A stretch of DNA of 64,000 bases from Chytridium lagenaria (Eukaryota; Chytridiomycota; Chytridiomycetes; Chytridiales; Chytridiaceae): contig JAHLKC010000108.1 in NCBI GenBank assembly GCA_025449115.1, forward strand, positions 1-64,000, in the 5' to 3' direction. Below are positions 10,320 through 22,400 of the stretch, one piece after another. Position 1 is the stretch's first letter. The number at the start of each line of letters is the position of its first letter. The position numbers were made by a program, and so were the translations under genes. Below the pieces are notes generated by a model that ran no database searches, was not told the DNA's origin, and saw only the letters and a program-made list of their open reading frames with translations.

Positions 10320-12326
10320 ATGTCAGAGCCGCTAGATATCTTTACCATGGTTGATGTGGTTATCTCTGTATGCAGAAATATGCCTACATTACGTGATTGC
10401 TTTACTGGGTTCTCTACTTCAGAGGAAGCCCAGCTTGCAAGACCAAAGGTGTTGAAATCGCTATTATGTGTGATGTCTAACTTTATCACAGCTTCGATTA
10501 TTTATTAGAGCACTATCATCCAAGCTTGGTATCAGTGAAAGGCAGATTAGGCACACAATCAACACCATGTATAACGCAAGATCACAACACGACTTGTGGA
10601 AACTGGAGGAGCCTTTAATCCTCGTTGCCCCGCCCATATCGTTCTGTCTATCTTGTAACCGACCGCTTCGATTCCAGCTCTCCTCATCTCCAATTAATGT
10701 GTTGAGTGCAACAGGGGTGCGATTGGGCTGCCTGCTCAAGGCGGACTGCCGGCCACGCCGAACACCCTGCAGCCATTCCAGTTACTTTGTTGACTCCTAT
10801 CTCACACCCTCAATGGAAACACCATCCCCGAATTCCAAAAAACGAATTATGTACCGCAGCGATGTATTAAAGAATACTGGTATGCTGAGGCTAGATCAGT
10901 CCAACTATATTGATTTAATCGCAGCTGAGATTTGGGCATCAAGGGTGCCAGTGATGTTAAGGTATGTTTGGTATAATGGCTATTCGTATATAAATTCTAA
11001 TAGCTCTGCTACTCTCTTCAGTTCCAAGCACTGGAATTCCCAACTTGCTTACATGGGATTAACGCACGGCATGCATCAACAGAAAATACCCACGCCCAAA
11101 GCAAATCCGTTGTTCAAAAAGGCATATGTTCTTTTGAATATCATCAATCTTCACGATTACCGCAGCAAGTTGGATTCGAGTTTGCAATCACTAGAGCTTG
11201 ATCACTGGGAGTCTTCTGCTTTGCCATGCTCCCCGGGAAACACCTTACGAGAGTATAATCGGGCTATGGAGGACTATGTTCGTTTTTTTAAGGAGAATAG
11301 TGCTAGAAAGTGGGACCATTCGTGCAAGGGATGCCATCGGGTTCTTCCAGATGGAAGGGTTGTGTCAGCGTCGGTTGTAGATGGAAAGGCCATGGGGCAT
11401 CAAGTGTGCCAAATCCTGGGATGCATACATCCCATATTAAATCCAGAAGACGGTTTTTGTCGCCAGCACCACGATGAGCTTGGGAGCGTTTGCATTGTAC
11501 GAGGGTGCGATGTTAGAGCAAACTCGGAAAAGGGTGATAAACGGACTTGCGGGAATCCGGAACATATTCAACTTTACTTACGGTCACTCACTGCTGATGG
11601 GAACGGGAGGAAAGTGAATGCTACGAACACGACATCTCCAATGGATAACGCAAATACGGAGGGCTCTGTGATCTTACCGCCTCAGAAAAAGAGGAAACAA
11701 ACATCAACAATTGACGATTCTTTTGTTGACAAAGATACCTTCGACGGCGGGTTACTGAAATATCGCGCCAAGAGACGTTACTTACCGGGGATTTTCGTGA
11801 ACGTTTGGTCTTGCGGTCACATTATGAATATCTTCAAGATGTTTACCTTTGAGCAAACGGCGGAACTTCTTCCTGGAATATCTAAAACATATGAAAGTAT
11901 AGGTAACATTTTCGTGATAATCAATGTTTTTTCATATTAACTTCTGAGCAGGGCGCTATCCAACCTTCACCTTCTTTGATAAGGCTTGCCGATTCCTGCC
12001 TTCCCTCATCAAAAACAATTAATGCCGTTGCAGATCCTAACAAAGCACGATTGTATTGGCGCTTGGTGGATAACGTGGTCTGGCTGGTGGACAAATTTCA
12101 TTTTCGCGCCCATAACGATGCTCGTTGCACTGAGTTTTTTAATCCCAAACTTGCCGACGAGGCCTTTCCATCGCTGGTTCCTTGGAATTCTCAAGCTGCC
12201 GAGCAAGCAAACGCATGGCTACAGCGGCTGGCAAATATTTTGAGGACTACCGATCATCTCTTACATGATTTCTACCTGTATTCTTTTATTGACGCACACA
12301 ACGAATACACTGCAAAGGTTGAATAA
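10320..12326 (+). CDS. KDZ transposase with CxC-type cysteine clusters
   Basis: Putative DDE-type transposase of the Kyakuja-Dileera-Zisupton superfamily, which moves this element. Exon 1 (10320-10448) joins exon 2 at 10492. Other introns are 10962-11021 and 11903-11951, all GT-AG, with CTAAC or CTAAT branch points in the first two. The N-terminal half carries a first CxxC pair (FCLSCNRP). The middle has the Cys/His cluster typical of KDZ proteins (CKGCHRVL, then VCQILGC, then FCRQHHDELG, then CIVRGCD). The C-terminal part reads TFTFFDKACRF, then LVDKFHFRAHND, then WNSQAAEQANAWLQR, matching the KDZ catalytic block (YD-AC, VD-FH, N-S-AEQ-N-W). A frame change at about 12010-12040 separates the last two parts. 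Given the indels elsewhere in this window it may be a consensus error. The end of the protein (TAKVE, 12326) looks natural. Confidence 0.75.
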
Positions 12327-12384
12327 AAGACTTTTTTGATACATTATCTCTTGTCCCATATTGCTACATTCGATAGTCATTGGA

Positions 12385-12470
12385 GTGTCTAATGGATGTC
12401 TACTGGGCTACTATTACAAGTTTCATATGTCTAATGGATGTCTACTGGACTACTATTACACGTATAATAT
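12385..12470. repeat. Internal duplicated TIR-like motif in the KDZ element
   Basis: Two tandem copies of TGTCTAATGGATGTCTACTG followed by G(G/A)CTACTATTAC, about 43 bp apart, lie between the two genes of the element. The motif resembles the terminal repeats and may be a transposase binding site. Confidence 0.6.
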
Positions 12471-12626
12471 TTCGGTAATGCACAATTATTTCCAAGTTAT
12501 TTAATATTCTGATAAAATGGATAACACGTTACTAAGAGATATTCAAAATAACGACATAACTGTAACATCTTACATATATAATTTTAGTCGGTGTTTATTA
12601 AATCTGCCTAAAGACCAGCCTTACAA

Positions 12627-15445
12627 TCACTTGTACGTAAAAGGGTTCGTTTTTAACTCTAATTTGTCGTGGTGAGTTTTGACATATAAAAGATTGCGGT
12701 GGATATAGTCAAAGTGATTGATAGTTGCAGGTAGGCGGCCATTCGGAAGTTCAATGAGGTTGAAGGCTGGCTTAAAGTGTTCCGTTAACTTATTGCACCC
12801 TCCAACTTGCTGCCTGAATTCTTCACGTCGTTTCTTAAATGGAATGTAAAATTCGCTTATTTTCGGATCCCCTTTGGAAGAAATAGTCCAACACCACAAT
12901 ACCCTTGCAGTACTTGTAGGTGTCAACAGTTTGGGGACGAGATGGATCAGCTTCACGTAACTTTTGCATGGCTCTATCATCCGACATACGTTGATCTTGT
13001 GGGCTTCAGTATACCAGTGTCATCGGTGAGTCGCCAAAAATGCTCGGCCCAGCTTGATCATTTGCTCTATTGTCTGCTTGGACGCTTGCTTCGATACTTT
13101 CTTTTGTGACGAACCTTGTCCTCGTGATGACGTATACTCTCTATGCCGTTTGGAGGCATGGCGTCTGTCGTGTATTGTCTTGCTGACTTCCCGCTTCCTT
13201 GAGCCTCTCAAGAATTCCTTCATGACCGGGGACGCTAAGTCGCTATCTGACGAGATATAATTCTCACTTGAATATTGTGTTGCTCCCCTGGAGTTGATGT
13301 TGTTGTTGAAAGACAAATCATCTTCCTCGTCGCTAAAGTCAACTTCCTCGTTCTCTTCTTCGAAATCTTCCTCGGTTTGAATTGTCCTGCAACACATCAA
13401 CATCCGACAGGTACTCTGGATCGTAAACTTGATCTTGCAATTTCGACGTCGATTGACGGTTGGTGTCGGCAAATGTAGAAGATGTGTGTTTTTGAAGAAG
13501 TCGCAACCTTGATTCTCCTTGTACCTGCGAACGGTGGGTTTGGCATAGTGTGATTTGCAGAAAGTCTATAGTACATTACGGATTTTAGTAAAGGATACCT
13601 ATAAAGCAACCCATCCACTTAGAACACTACATACTCATCATCATTCGGCATATCCCGTAAAATTATGAAAACCTTCAAAGGCTTCCCGTCCTCTGGCACC
13701 GCACCGGATGCATCGTAGTCCATTTCGCCGGTTGCGTCATCAACAAAAACGATTTCACCAATTTCAAGCGGGAACGTCGGTTTCTTTTGCAACAATACTG
13801 TGCCGACATTGGTCAGTAGGGTCTGCGCAACCTTACGAGCGTTGATCTTTTCAACTGAAGTGCCATTAGCGAAAGTTAAGTACATGTAATAAAGTCAGTC
13901 AAATATAGGGTTAAACACTTAAAGCTTATGTCTTACCATGTTTACCGTCCTCAGAATGAACTGATGCGAACATTGTCCCTTTGTAGCCGTAAACTTGGAA
14001 AAGAACTCTAACTTTGGTGGCAACACTGGCGGCATTGATAGGCATCCCTTCTTTGGAAACCCTCTCAACACTGTTCTTCTCCGATATTTCTGATACGTTG
14101 CTGCTCTCTTCCTCACAGATTGGAGAGGGGACGCGCACCGATCCAGAACCATTGCCAGAACCATTGCCAGACTTGTTAGCGCTAACCAAGGTAATGGTGT
14201 CCAATATCGGTGATGACAATCTGGCCTCTTTGTCACCCGGAAAAGAATGAAATGGTGGACCGACGAGATCCAGAGTCGTGGTGGCTGTAACGTCGTCTGT
14301 TGGTGTAGGTATTACTGGCTGATCCGGTGGTGGGGAGGAACTGGAAAGATTGAGGTATCTTAGGGATCAATTTGAAGGGGTCTGTAACGGGAATCAGGAG
14401 ACCAAAACTAATAGTCGAGTAAACTTACTCTTTCTGTGAACGACCTTGATCTGCGGCTTCCTCTTCATCAACCGCTGTTTGAGGTTTGCTCACATCAAAG
14501 CCCACCGATAAATCTCTAACTTCCCCGCCTTCAGCATCATGAATGTCGTCTTGAATTCCACTCATGCTTGAGGATTGACGATCACCTTTCTCTATTTGAA
14601 TTTCTTTTGATGCTTTCAAATAATGAAGATAAGTGGTTACTCCCCATCTAATTTTTTTCAACGTTACCTGCTACAGCTTGCTTCATCCTTTCATTAGCCC
14701 CCACCTTTGGCTGGATCCCAATTCGGTACTTGTTGTTTTTCTTCTTAAACCCTGTTGGCATTAGTTAATGCAGTTGACAAAATATCAACTTACTCATCAA
14801 GGCACTAGCCAGAAACTTGACGCAGTCCGGTTTATGGTCAAATCGTTCCCCTAGAATAGATTTGAAGCCGACCATCAACAAGTCCTCCAGCTTGTGAAGA
14901 TCTACGATGTCGAGGGTTTCTAAAGATCTTGTGATGGTGGGAAGGTCCGTCATGTTGACATAAACGGGAAGCTCCACCATATTCTTTTCGCAGTCACCTT
15001 CAAACCTTACAAACAGTTTTCGTAACGCAGGCTCCGGGTTCTCAGTGCCATAAGTATTAATGTATCTGTTACAATAGTTAAGATAAATAAATAGAGCGTT
15101 GAACCTAATAATTGCTTGGCATCTAGTCCACCAGAGTACTTTTCTTGCAAGAGCATCAACCCCAGTGTTTCTACCGTTGACGGAGTTGTTATATTCATCC
15201 ACGAAGAATTTCTCTCCGACATGAAGAGACTTCATCATATACGTTATCGTTTTTTTGTTGTCCTTCGCACTCGTAAACGGTATCTTGGGAAGCTCCACAA
15301 GGCGACGTCGGGCTTGGGCCAGGGAAAACATCAACTGAATCCCCTGATTCTCACCTTCAACTCTTTTCAGGAGTTGTGTTCTGTTAAAGGCCTTCCTCGC
15401 GTCTACCAAAGGATCCACTTCTTGCACATCTTCAATGACTTCCAT
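12627..15445 (-). CDS. Unrecognised multi-exon gene inside the KDZ element
   Basis: I do not recognise this protein. The minus strand from 15445 opens MEVIEDVQEVDPLVDARKAF and runs as a soluble, mildly acidic protein to about 14765 (it includes LPTITRSLETLDIVDLHKLE and GERFDHKPDCVKFLA). Further coding-like blocks follow at 14660-14425, at 14220-13926 (Ser/Gly-rich, then VRVLFQVYGYKGTMFASVHS) and at 13885-13619 (VEKINARKVAQTLLTNVGTV, then EIGEIVFVDDATGE). An acidic/basic segment follows at 13472-13020, and a last block at 12980-12627 contains YIPFKKRREEFRQQVGG. Blocks are joined by introns or frame breaks that I could not resolve. It lies tail to tail with the transposase and inside the TIRs, so it travels with the element. 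It may be one gene or two. Confidence 0.5.
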
Positions 15446-15780
15446 GCTGCAGTTGTAGTAAGAATAAAAATACTTCTAACTAAACACTATAAAGAAAAAT
15501 AAACGTGATGCGTATTTAAATAGACGGCCATAGTTCTTTATTAAAGATTAAAAAGCAGTCAAATTTGAATCGTGTTCATTGGAACCGTTGACATTATCTA
15601 TTAGAGAGCCAATGCGTGTCTTTTAATTTTTCATGTCTAGTAACAAATTCCAAAAATCTGCAATCTAGTAACCCAACATTAGACCCCCGACTGGAGAGAG
15701 TATAATACATAAACTGTATAACTAAGGTATGTCTATTATTAGTCCAGCGTTGTCTAGTTTACATCTAGTGTATCTCGTAC
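15446..15780. other. Right subterminal region of the KDZ element
   Basis: Non-coding. It contains repeated short motifs (TCTAGTAAC twice, CATTAGAC, CTAGTTTACATCTAGTG) that resemble the TIR. It mirrors the motif cluster just inside the left end. Confidence 0.5.
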
Positions 15781-15815
15781 TGGAAGTCTAATAGACCTGT
15801 CCCACTAGACGCCGC
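15781..15815 (-). repeat. Right terminal inverted repeat of the KDZ element
   Basis: TGGAAGTCTAATAGACCTGT followed by CCCACTAGACGCCGC, the inverted counterpart of 8315-8353. AACTGGAA follows directly, probably the second target-site copy. Confidence 0.7.
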
Positions 15816-16135
15816 AACTGGAAGAACCATTACGATAATGTTTGGCAATCATGTTTATCAAGCATATATGTATTACTTTACGTTATATCTCTGGCGGCGA
15901 AAGGGAGAAAAAAACAAATAAAAAACTAGACAAAGGCGAAAGAATAAAGGATAATGATGTTGCTAAAGAAGTAGAACTAAACAGTCGTACTCTACATAAA
16001 AAAAGAAAGGTGAGAGGAAAAGGAAATACGTGAATGTGTGAATGAACGCGAAAAAAGGTGATAAAAAGGAATGTATGAAAGTGCGTTGTAAAAAGTAAAT
16101 GAAATAAACGGAATCCAAGATAAGCGAAATTGATA
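15816..16135. other. Spacer, no gene seen
   Basis: AT-rich, purine-rich sequence between the transposon end and the stop codon of the minus-strand repeat gene. It would serve as that gene's 3' region. Confidence 0.4.
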
Positions 16136-16462
16136 TTAACCCCTCCAACGGCTTTCCAACCTCCTAAACCTCTCTAGAACAATTACACCAACTGTCCCCA
16201 GCAACAACAGATGACCGATGATCATGGGATCCACCTTTGACGCTGTTTTTATCATGGACTTCTGCACGCTAGTCATAGCCGAAATGCCCGACGTCGCGAG
16301 GAAATGGAGGACAAATAGACTAACGCACAGGTTGCGGAAAAGCGAGGAACCGGTAAGGATGATTGTGTCATTAACCTCAGTAACGACACCGGTAGCCTCA
16401 CCAAACTCTTCTACCGCAGTCTTCATAGTAGGTTCGGCCAAATTCTTGCTAATTATAACACC
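16136..16462 (-). other. C-terminal membrane-anchor exon of the repeat gene
   Basis: The exon begins GVIISKNLAEPTMKTAVEEF after a phase-0 intron and ends RRLESRWRG-stop. Two hydrophobic helices separated by about 15 residues are followed by Arg-rich residues, a hairpin-like topology. Confidence 0.6.
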
Positions 16463-19400
16463 CTACAAAAATGAAAAGTGATTAAACATTTATACATTAA
16501 GTGAAAGAAAATCAAACATAAAACATGACACTATAACATACCTCGATGGCGACAGTTCTTGATACGACAGCATCCTCTGGAGGGGCATGATCTTCGATGG
16601 TCTTATGAACCACGGGAACCTCAACAACGCCCTCGGCGACCTCCTCGGCGACGGTCTCATCGACAGGAAAGCAATCATCAGCGGGATTTTGAAAATCCAT
16701 TCCACAAACACTTTCCTTGGCAGTCTTAGCGCTTGAACAAACCTCAGAGACGACGTCCTCGGTAGGTGTGTAAAAACGGTCAGTAGTCACACGGGCCCCG
16801 AGGCCTTTGACACTTTCATGAACGACCCCGTAATCGGTCTTCTCCACGCTCGGCGTCTCAAGTATCGGGACAACCTCCGTCATGGTCTTCACAACGGGAA
16901 CGGCTTCAGCTACCGTCCCGTCGGTGTCAATAGCGGGGGTCTCGACAACCTCCTCGACGCCTGTCTCGATATCAGTCTCGATAACAGTTTTCTCGATAAT
17001 CTCGACGATGAAAGCATTCTCAGTGGTAACTGTATCCTCGGCAGGCACGCCAAGCTCCTCAACGATTACTGTCTCGTCGGCGGGCTCCTCAACGGCGGGA
17101 GTCTCGACAACCTCCTCAACGACCTCGGTAACGACTTCTTCGACACCAATCTCGAGGTTATTTTCTTCCTTAGTCTCGATTACGACAACATTCTCAGAGA
17201 CAACGACATCCTTGGCAAGTTCTTCCAGCTCCTTATCGGCTGGTACGGCAGTCACAACGACAGGACAATTTCAGAGACACCAGCCTCCTCAATAGGTGCG
17301 CAAGACTCCTCACTGGCCTCCAAAAGTACGGGAACCGCAACGACTACCTCCGTGGCAACTGTCTGGAAAGCAGTTTCTTCAAGAGTCTCGACAATGGGGA
17401 CAATGTCAACGGCTTCGACGACGGGGACGATATTTGCGATATCAGACTCCCTGGCTGGTCCCTCGACGTCAGTTACGAGACCCTTCCCACCTAAACTACC
17501 TCCTACTTCCCCCCTTATCAACTCTCACCTCCTCACACCTCTCAACCACAGCCTCTCCCTCCTCAACCCCCTCACACGACATCCCCACAGCAACCTCAAC
17601 CTCCACCTCCCTTTCCTCCACCCTCGAAACAACATCCATGTTCTCAAAAGCGGGAACGGAGTCTACTATTGTCTCGGCGATGGGGTCCTCAACATCGGGG
17701 TCTCCACAACCTCCTCCACAACCTCCTCGACGATCGCTCGATACCAGTCTCGATAACTGTGTCCGTGTTAGCCTCAGCGACGACAACAATCTTAGAAACG
17801 ACGGTATCCTCGGCAGGCACGCCAAGCTCCTCAACGACGGGGGCTTCGATACCTCTCTGAACGGCATCGTAAACAGTGCTCTCCAAGGTCGGCGTCTCAA
17901 TATCGGGACAACCTCCGTCATGGGTTCACACCGGGAACGGCTTCAGCTACTACTCGTCATTGTCAATAGCGGTCTCTACAACCTCCTCCACACCTCCTCG
18001 ACGCCTCTCTCGATAACTGTATCCTTGTTAGTCCCGCGACGACAACATTCTTTGAAGATACATATCCTTGGCAGGTACGCCAAGCTCCTCAACGACGGGG
18101 GCTTCGATACCTTCATGAACGACCTCGTAATCGGGTCTTCTCCAAGTTGCGTCTCAACAACAGGAACGGTTTCAGCTACCGCCTCGGCGTCACACTTGCG
18201 GCAGTCTCGACAACTTCCTCTACGACCACCTCAATAGACTTATCGACAACGGCAAACAGTACAGGGTTCTCCAAGTCGAGAGACTCGTTGGACGGAGGGA
18301 GGAGAGAGAACGCTTGTCACCAATCCATCCTTAACCTCCCCATTGACGGCTGCCTCGCCTACTGTTGTCTCTGGAGTCTCAATGAAGGAAAAAACATCAG
18401 AGTCGACGTCCTCGGCAAGGCGCAAGGCTCGTCAACGCTATAAAGGCCACTGGAGTATCCTGCATAATATGAGTGAGCACCATAAAAAAAATAGGGGCAG
18501 AAAATAAAACATAAAAAGAAAAATAGTTACCTCATTAGGAACGACAATGTTATCGGCAGGAGCAGGATCTTTGACGGTCTCGTGGGCCACCGCATCCTCA
18601 GCAACAGCCTCTGCGACCTCCTTGGCGACGGTATCGTCGAAAAACGCTCTCTCACCAACGTTAACGAAGGGGAGAACCTCGTTACAACAGCCTCAAAAAT
18701 ATTTACAGCAGAATCCTCGATTAACGGAGTTTGAAAAACCTCCTCGACAATATTACGGCCACAATGTCGTCTACTCTTTCCTCGGTAGTATTAACGATTG
18801 AAACGACCTCAAAGACCGCGTCCTTGGCAGGGACGCCAGTCTCAACAACCTCCCCGACGGTTCCATTTGTCGTGTTCTCAAGTACAGGTTTTTACAAACG
18901 GAGACAACGTCCTCCATAGTTTCAACCTCGGGCCCGGGGTCCGTTACTGTCTCGTCGGCGGGCTCCTCAACGGCAGGAGTCTCGACAACCTCCTCAACGA
19001 CCGCCATAACTACTTCTTCGACACCACTCTCGAGGTTATTTCTTCCTTAGTCTCGATTACGACAACATTCTCAGAGACAACGACATCCTTAGCAAGTTCT
19101 TCAAGCTCCTTATCGGCAGTTACGGCAGTCACAACGACAGGAACAATTTCAGAGACACTAGCCTCCTCAATAGGTGCGCAAGATTCCTCACTGGCCTCCA
19201 AAAGTACGGGAACCGCAACGACTACCTCCGTGGCAACTGTCTGGAAAGCAGTATCTTCAAAAGTCTCGACAATGGGGACAATGTCAACGGCTTCGACGAC
19301 GGGGACGATATTTGAGATATCCGACTCCCTGGCTGGTCCCTCGACGTCTAAACCACCTACTTCCTCCTCCTTTTCAACTCTCACCCCCTCCCACCTCTCA

Positions 19401-22400
19401 ACCACAGCATCCCCCTCTTCAACCCCTTCCACGTCATCCCCCAACAACCTCAACCTCAACCTCCCCTTCCTCCACTCTCAAAACCTCAACAACCCCAGTC
19501 TCACCAGCAATTTCAGAGACACCAGCCTCCTCAATAGATGCGCAAGACTCCTCACTGGCCTCCAATAGTACGGGAACCGCAACGATTACCTCCGTGGCAA
19601 CTGTCTGGAAAGCAGTTTCTTCAAGAGTTTCGACAATGGGGACAATGTCAACGGCTTCGTCGACGGGGACGATATTTGAGATATCAGACTCCCTGGCTGG
19701 TCCCCTCGACGTCAGTTACGACACCATTCCCACCTAAACCACCTCCTACTTCCTCCTCCTTATCGACTCTCACCTCCTCACACCTCTCAACCACAGCTCT
19801 CCCTCCTCAACCCCCTCACACGCCATCCCCACAGCAACTCAACCTCCACCTCCCATTCCTCCACTCTCGAAACAACATCCATGTTCTCAAAAGCGGGAAC
19901 GGAGTCTACTATTATCTCGGCGATGGGGTCCTCAACATCGGGGGTCTCCACAACCTCCTCCCACAACCTCCTCGACGACTCGCTCGATACCAGTCTCGAT
20001 AACTGTGGTCCGTGTTAGCCTCAGCGACGACAACAATCTTAGAAACGACGGTATCCTCGGCAGCACGCCAAGCTCCTCCAACGACGGGGGGCTTCGATAC
20101 CTCTCTGAACGGCATCGTAAACAGTGCTCTCCAAGGTCGGGCGTCTCAAATATCGGGACAACCTCCGTCATGGTGTTCACACCGGGAACGGCTTCAGCTA
20201 CTACCTCGTCGTTGACAATAGCGGTCTCTACAACCTCCTCCACGACCTCCTCGACGCCTGCCTCGATAACTGTATCCTTGTTAGTCTCCGCGACGACAAC
20301 ATTCTTTGAAGATACAATATCCTTGGCAGGTACGCCAAGCTCCTCAACGCCGGAGGCTTCGATACCTTCCTGAACGACCTCGTAATCGGTCTTCTCCATG
20401 CTTGGCGTCTCAACAACAGGAACGGTTTCAGCTACCGCCTCGGCGGTCACACTGCGGCAGTCTCGACAACTTCCTCTACGACCACTCAATAGACCTATCG
20501 ACAACGGCAAACACTACGGGTTTCTCCATGTCGAGAGTCTCGTTGGACGAGAAGGAGAGAGAACGCTTGCTCACCAATCCCATCCTTAACCTCCCGATTG
20601 ACGGCTGCCTCGCCTACTGTTGTCTGGAGTCTCAATGAACGAAAAAACATCAGAGTCGACGTCCTCGGCAAGTGCGCAGGGCTCGTCAACGGCTATAAAG
20701 GCACTGGAGCATCCTGCATAATATGAGTGAGTACCATAAAAAAAATAAGGGGTAGAAAATAAAACATAAAAAGAAAAATAGTTACCTCATTGGGCACGGG
20801 TCCGTTACTGTCTCGTCGGCGGGCTCCTCAACGGCGGGAGTCTCGACAACCTCCTCAACGACCTCCGTAACGACTTCTTCGACACCAGTCTCGAGGTTAT
20901 TTTCTTCATTAGCCTCGATTACGACAACATTCTCAGAGACAACGACATCCTTGGCAAGTTCTTCAAGCTCCTTATCGGCAGGTACAACGACAGGAACAAT
21001 TCAGAGACACCACCCTCCTCAATAGGTGCGCAAGACTCCTCACTGGCCTCCAAAAGTACGGGAACCGCAACGACTACCTCCGTGGCAACTGTCTGGAAAG
21101 CAGTTTCTTCAAAAGTCTCGACAATGGGGACAATGTCAACGGCTTCGACGACGGGGACGATATTTGAGATATCAGACTCCCTGGCTGGTCCCTCGACGTC
21201 ACTTACGACACCCTTCCCACCTAAACCACCTCCTACTTCCTCCTCCTTATCAACTCTCACCTCCTCACACCTCTCAACCACAGCCTCTCCCTCCTCAACC
21301 CCCTCACACGCCATCCCCACAGCAACCTCAACCTCCACCTCCCTTTCCTCCACTCTCGAACAACATCCATGTTCTCAAAAGCGGGAACGGAGTCTACTAT
21401 TGTCGGCGATGGGGTCCTCAACATCGAGGGTCTCCACAACCTCCTCCACAACCTCCTCGACGACTCGCTCGATACCAGTCTCGATATCTGTGTCCGTGTT
21501 GGCCTCAGCGACGACAACATTCTTTGAAGATACAATATCCTCGGCAGCTACGCCAAGCTCTCAACGACGGGGCTTCGATACCTCTCTGAACGGTATCGTA
21601 AACAGTGCTCTCCAAGGTCGGCGTCTCAAATATCGGGACAACCTCCGTCATGGTGTTCACACCGGGAACGGCTTCAGCTACTACCTCGTCATTGTCAATA
21701 GCGGTCTCTACACCTCCTCCACGACCTCCTCGACGCCTCTCTCGATAACTGTATCCTTGTTAGTCTCCGCGACGACAACATTCTTTGAAGATACAATATC
21801 CTTGGCAGGTCGCCAAGCTCTCAACGACGGGGGCTTCGATACCTTATGAACGACCTCGTAATCGTCTTCTCCAAGCTTGGCGTCTCAACAACAGGAACGG
21901 TTTCAGCTACCGCCTCGGCGGTCACACTTGCGGCAGTCTCGACAACTTCCTCTACGACCACCTCAATAGACTTATCGACAACGGCAAACAGTACAGGGTT
22001 CTCCAAGTCGAGAGACTCGTTGGACGGAGGGAGGAGAGAGAACGCTTGCTCACCAATCCCATCCTTAACCTCCCCATTGACGGCTGCCTCGCCTACTGTT
22101 GTCTCTGGGAGTCTCAATGAAGGAAAAAACATCAGAGTCGACGTCCTCGGCAAGTGCGCAAGGCTCGTCAACGGCTATAAAGGCCACTGGAGTATCCTGC
22201 ATAATATGAGTGAGCACCATAAAAAAAATAAGGGGCAGAAAATAAAACATAAAAAGAAAAAATAGTTACCTCATTGGGCACGGGGTCCGTTACTGTCTCG
22301 TCGGCGGGCTCCTCAACGGCGGGAGTCTCGACAACCTCCTCAACGACCTCCGTAACGACTTCTTCGACACCAGTCTCGAGGTTATTTTCTTCATTAGCCT

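Larger units (their letters stand above)
8315..15815 (+). mobile_element. KDZ-superfamily DNA transposon with TIRs
   Basis: The element is bounded by imperfect inverted repeats of about 35-39 bp (8315-8353 and 15781-15815). They share GTCTAGTG-GACA-GTC-ATTAGA and a TTCCA end. They are flanked by a near-perfect 8-bp direct repeat, AACTGGGA (8307-8314) against AACTGGAA (15816-15823), as expected for Zisupton/KDZ target duplications. Inside lie a KDZ transposase on the plus strand (10320-12326) and a second multi-exon gene on the minus strand (15445-12627). Shorter copies of the terminal motif are scattered through both subterminal regions and near 12390. The ends were found by eye. Confidence 0.7.

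Noticed and set aside
10320..12326. KDZ transposase as a certain pseudogene
   Set aside because: Its frame break is of the same one-base kind seen in essential genes in this window, so it cannot prove decay.
17296..18237. Long plus-strand open frames over the acidic repeat region (also near 18798-19568 and 21082-21849)
   Set aside because: They are complements of the Val/Glu repeat coding sequence. The minus strand has the splice sites, membrane exons and natural composition.
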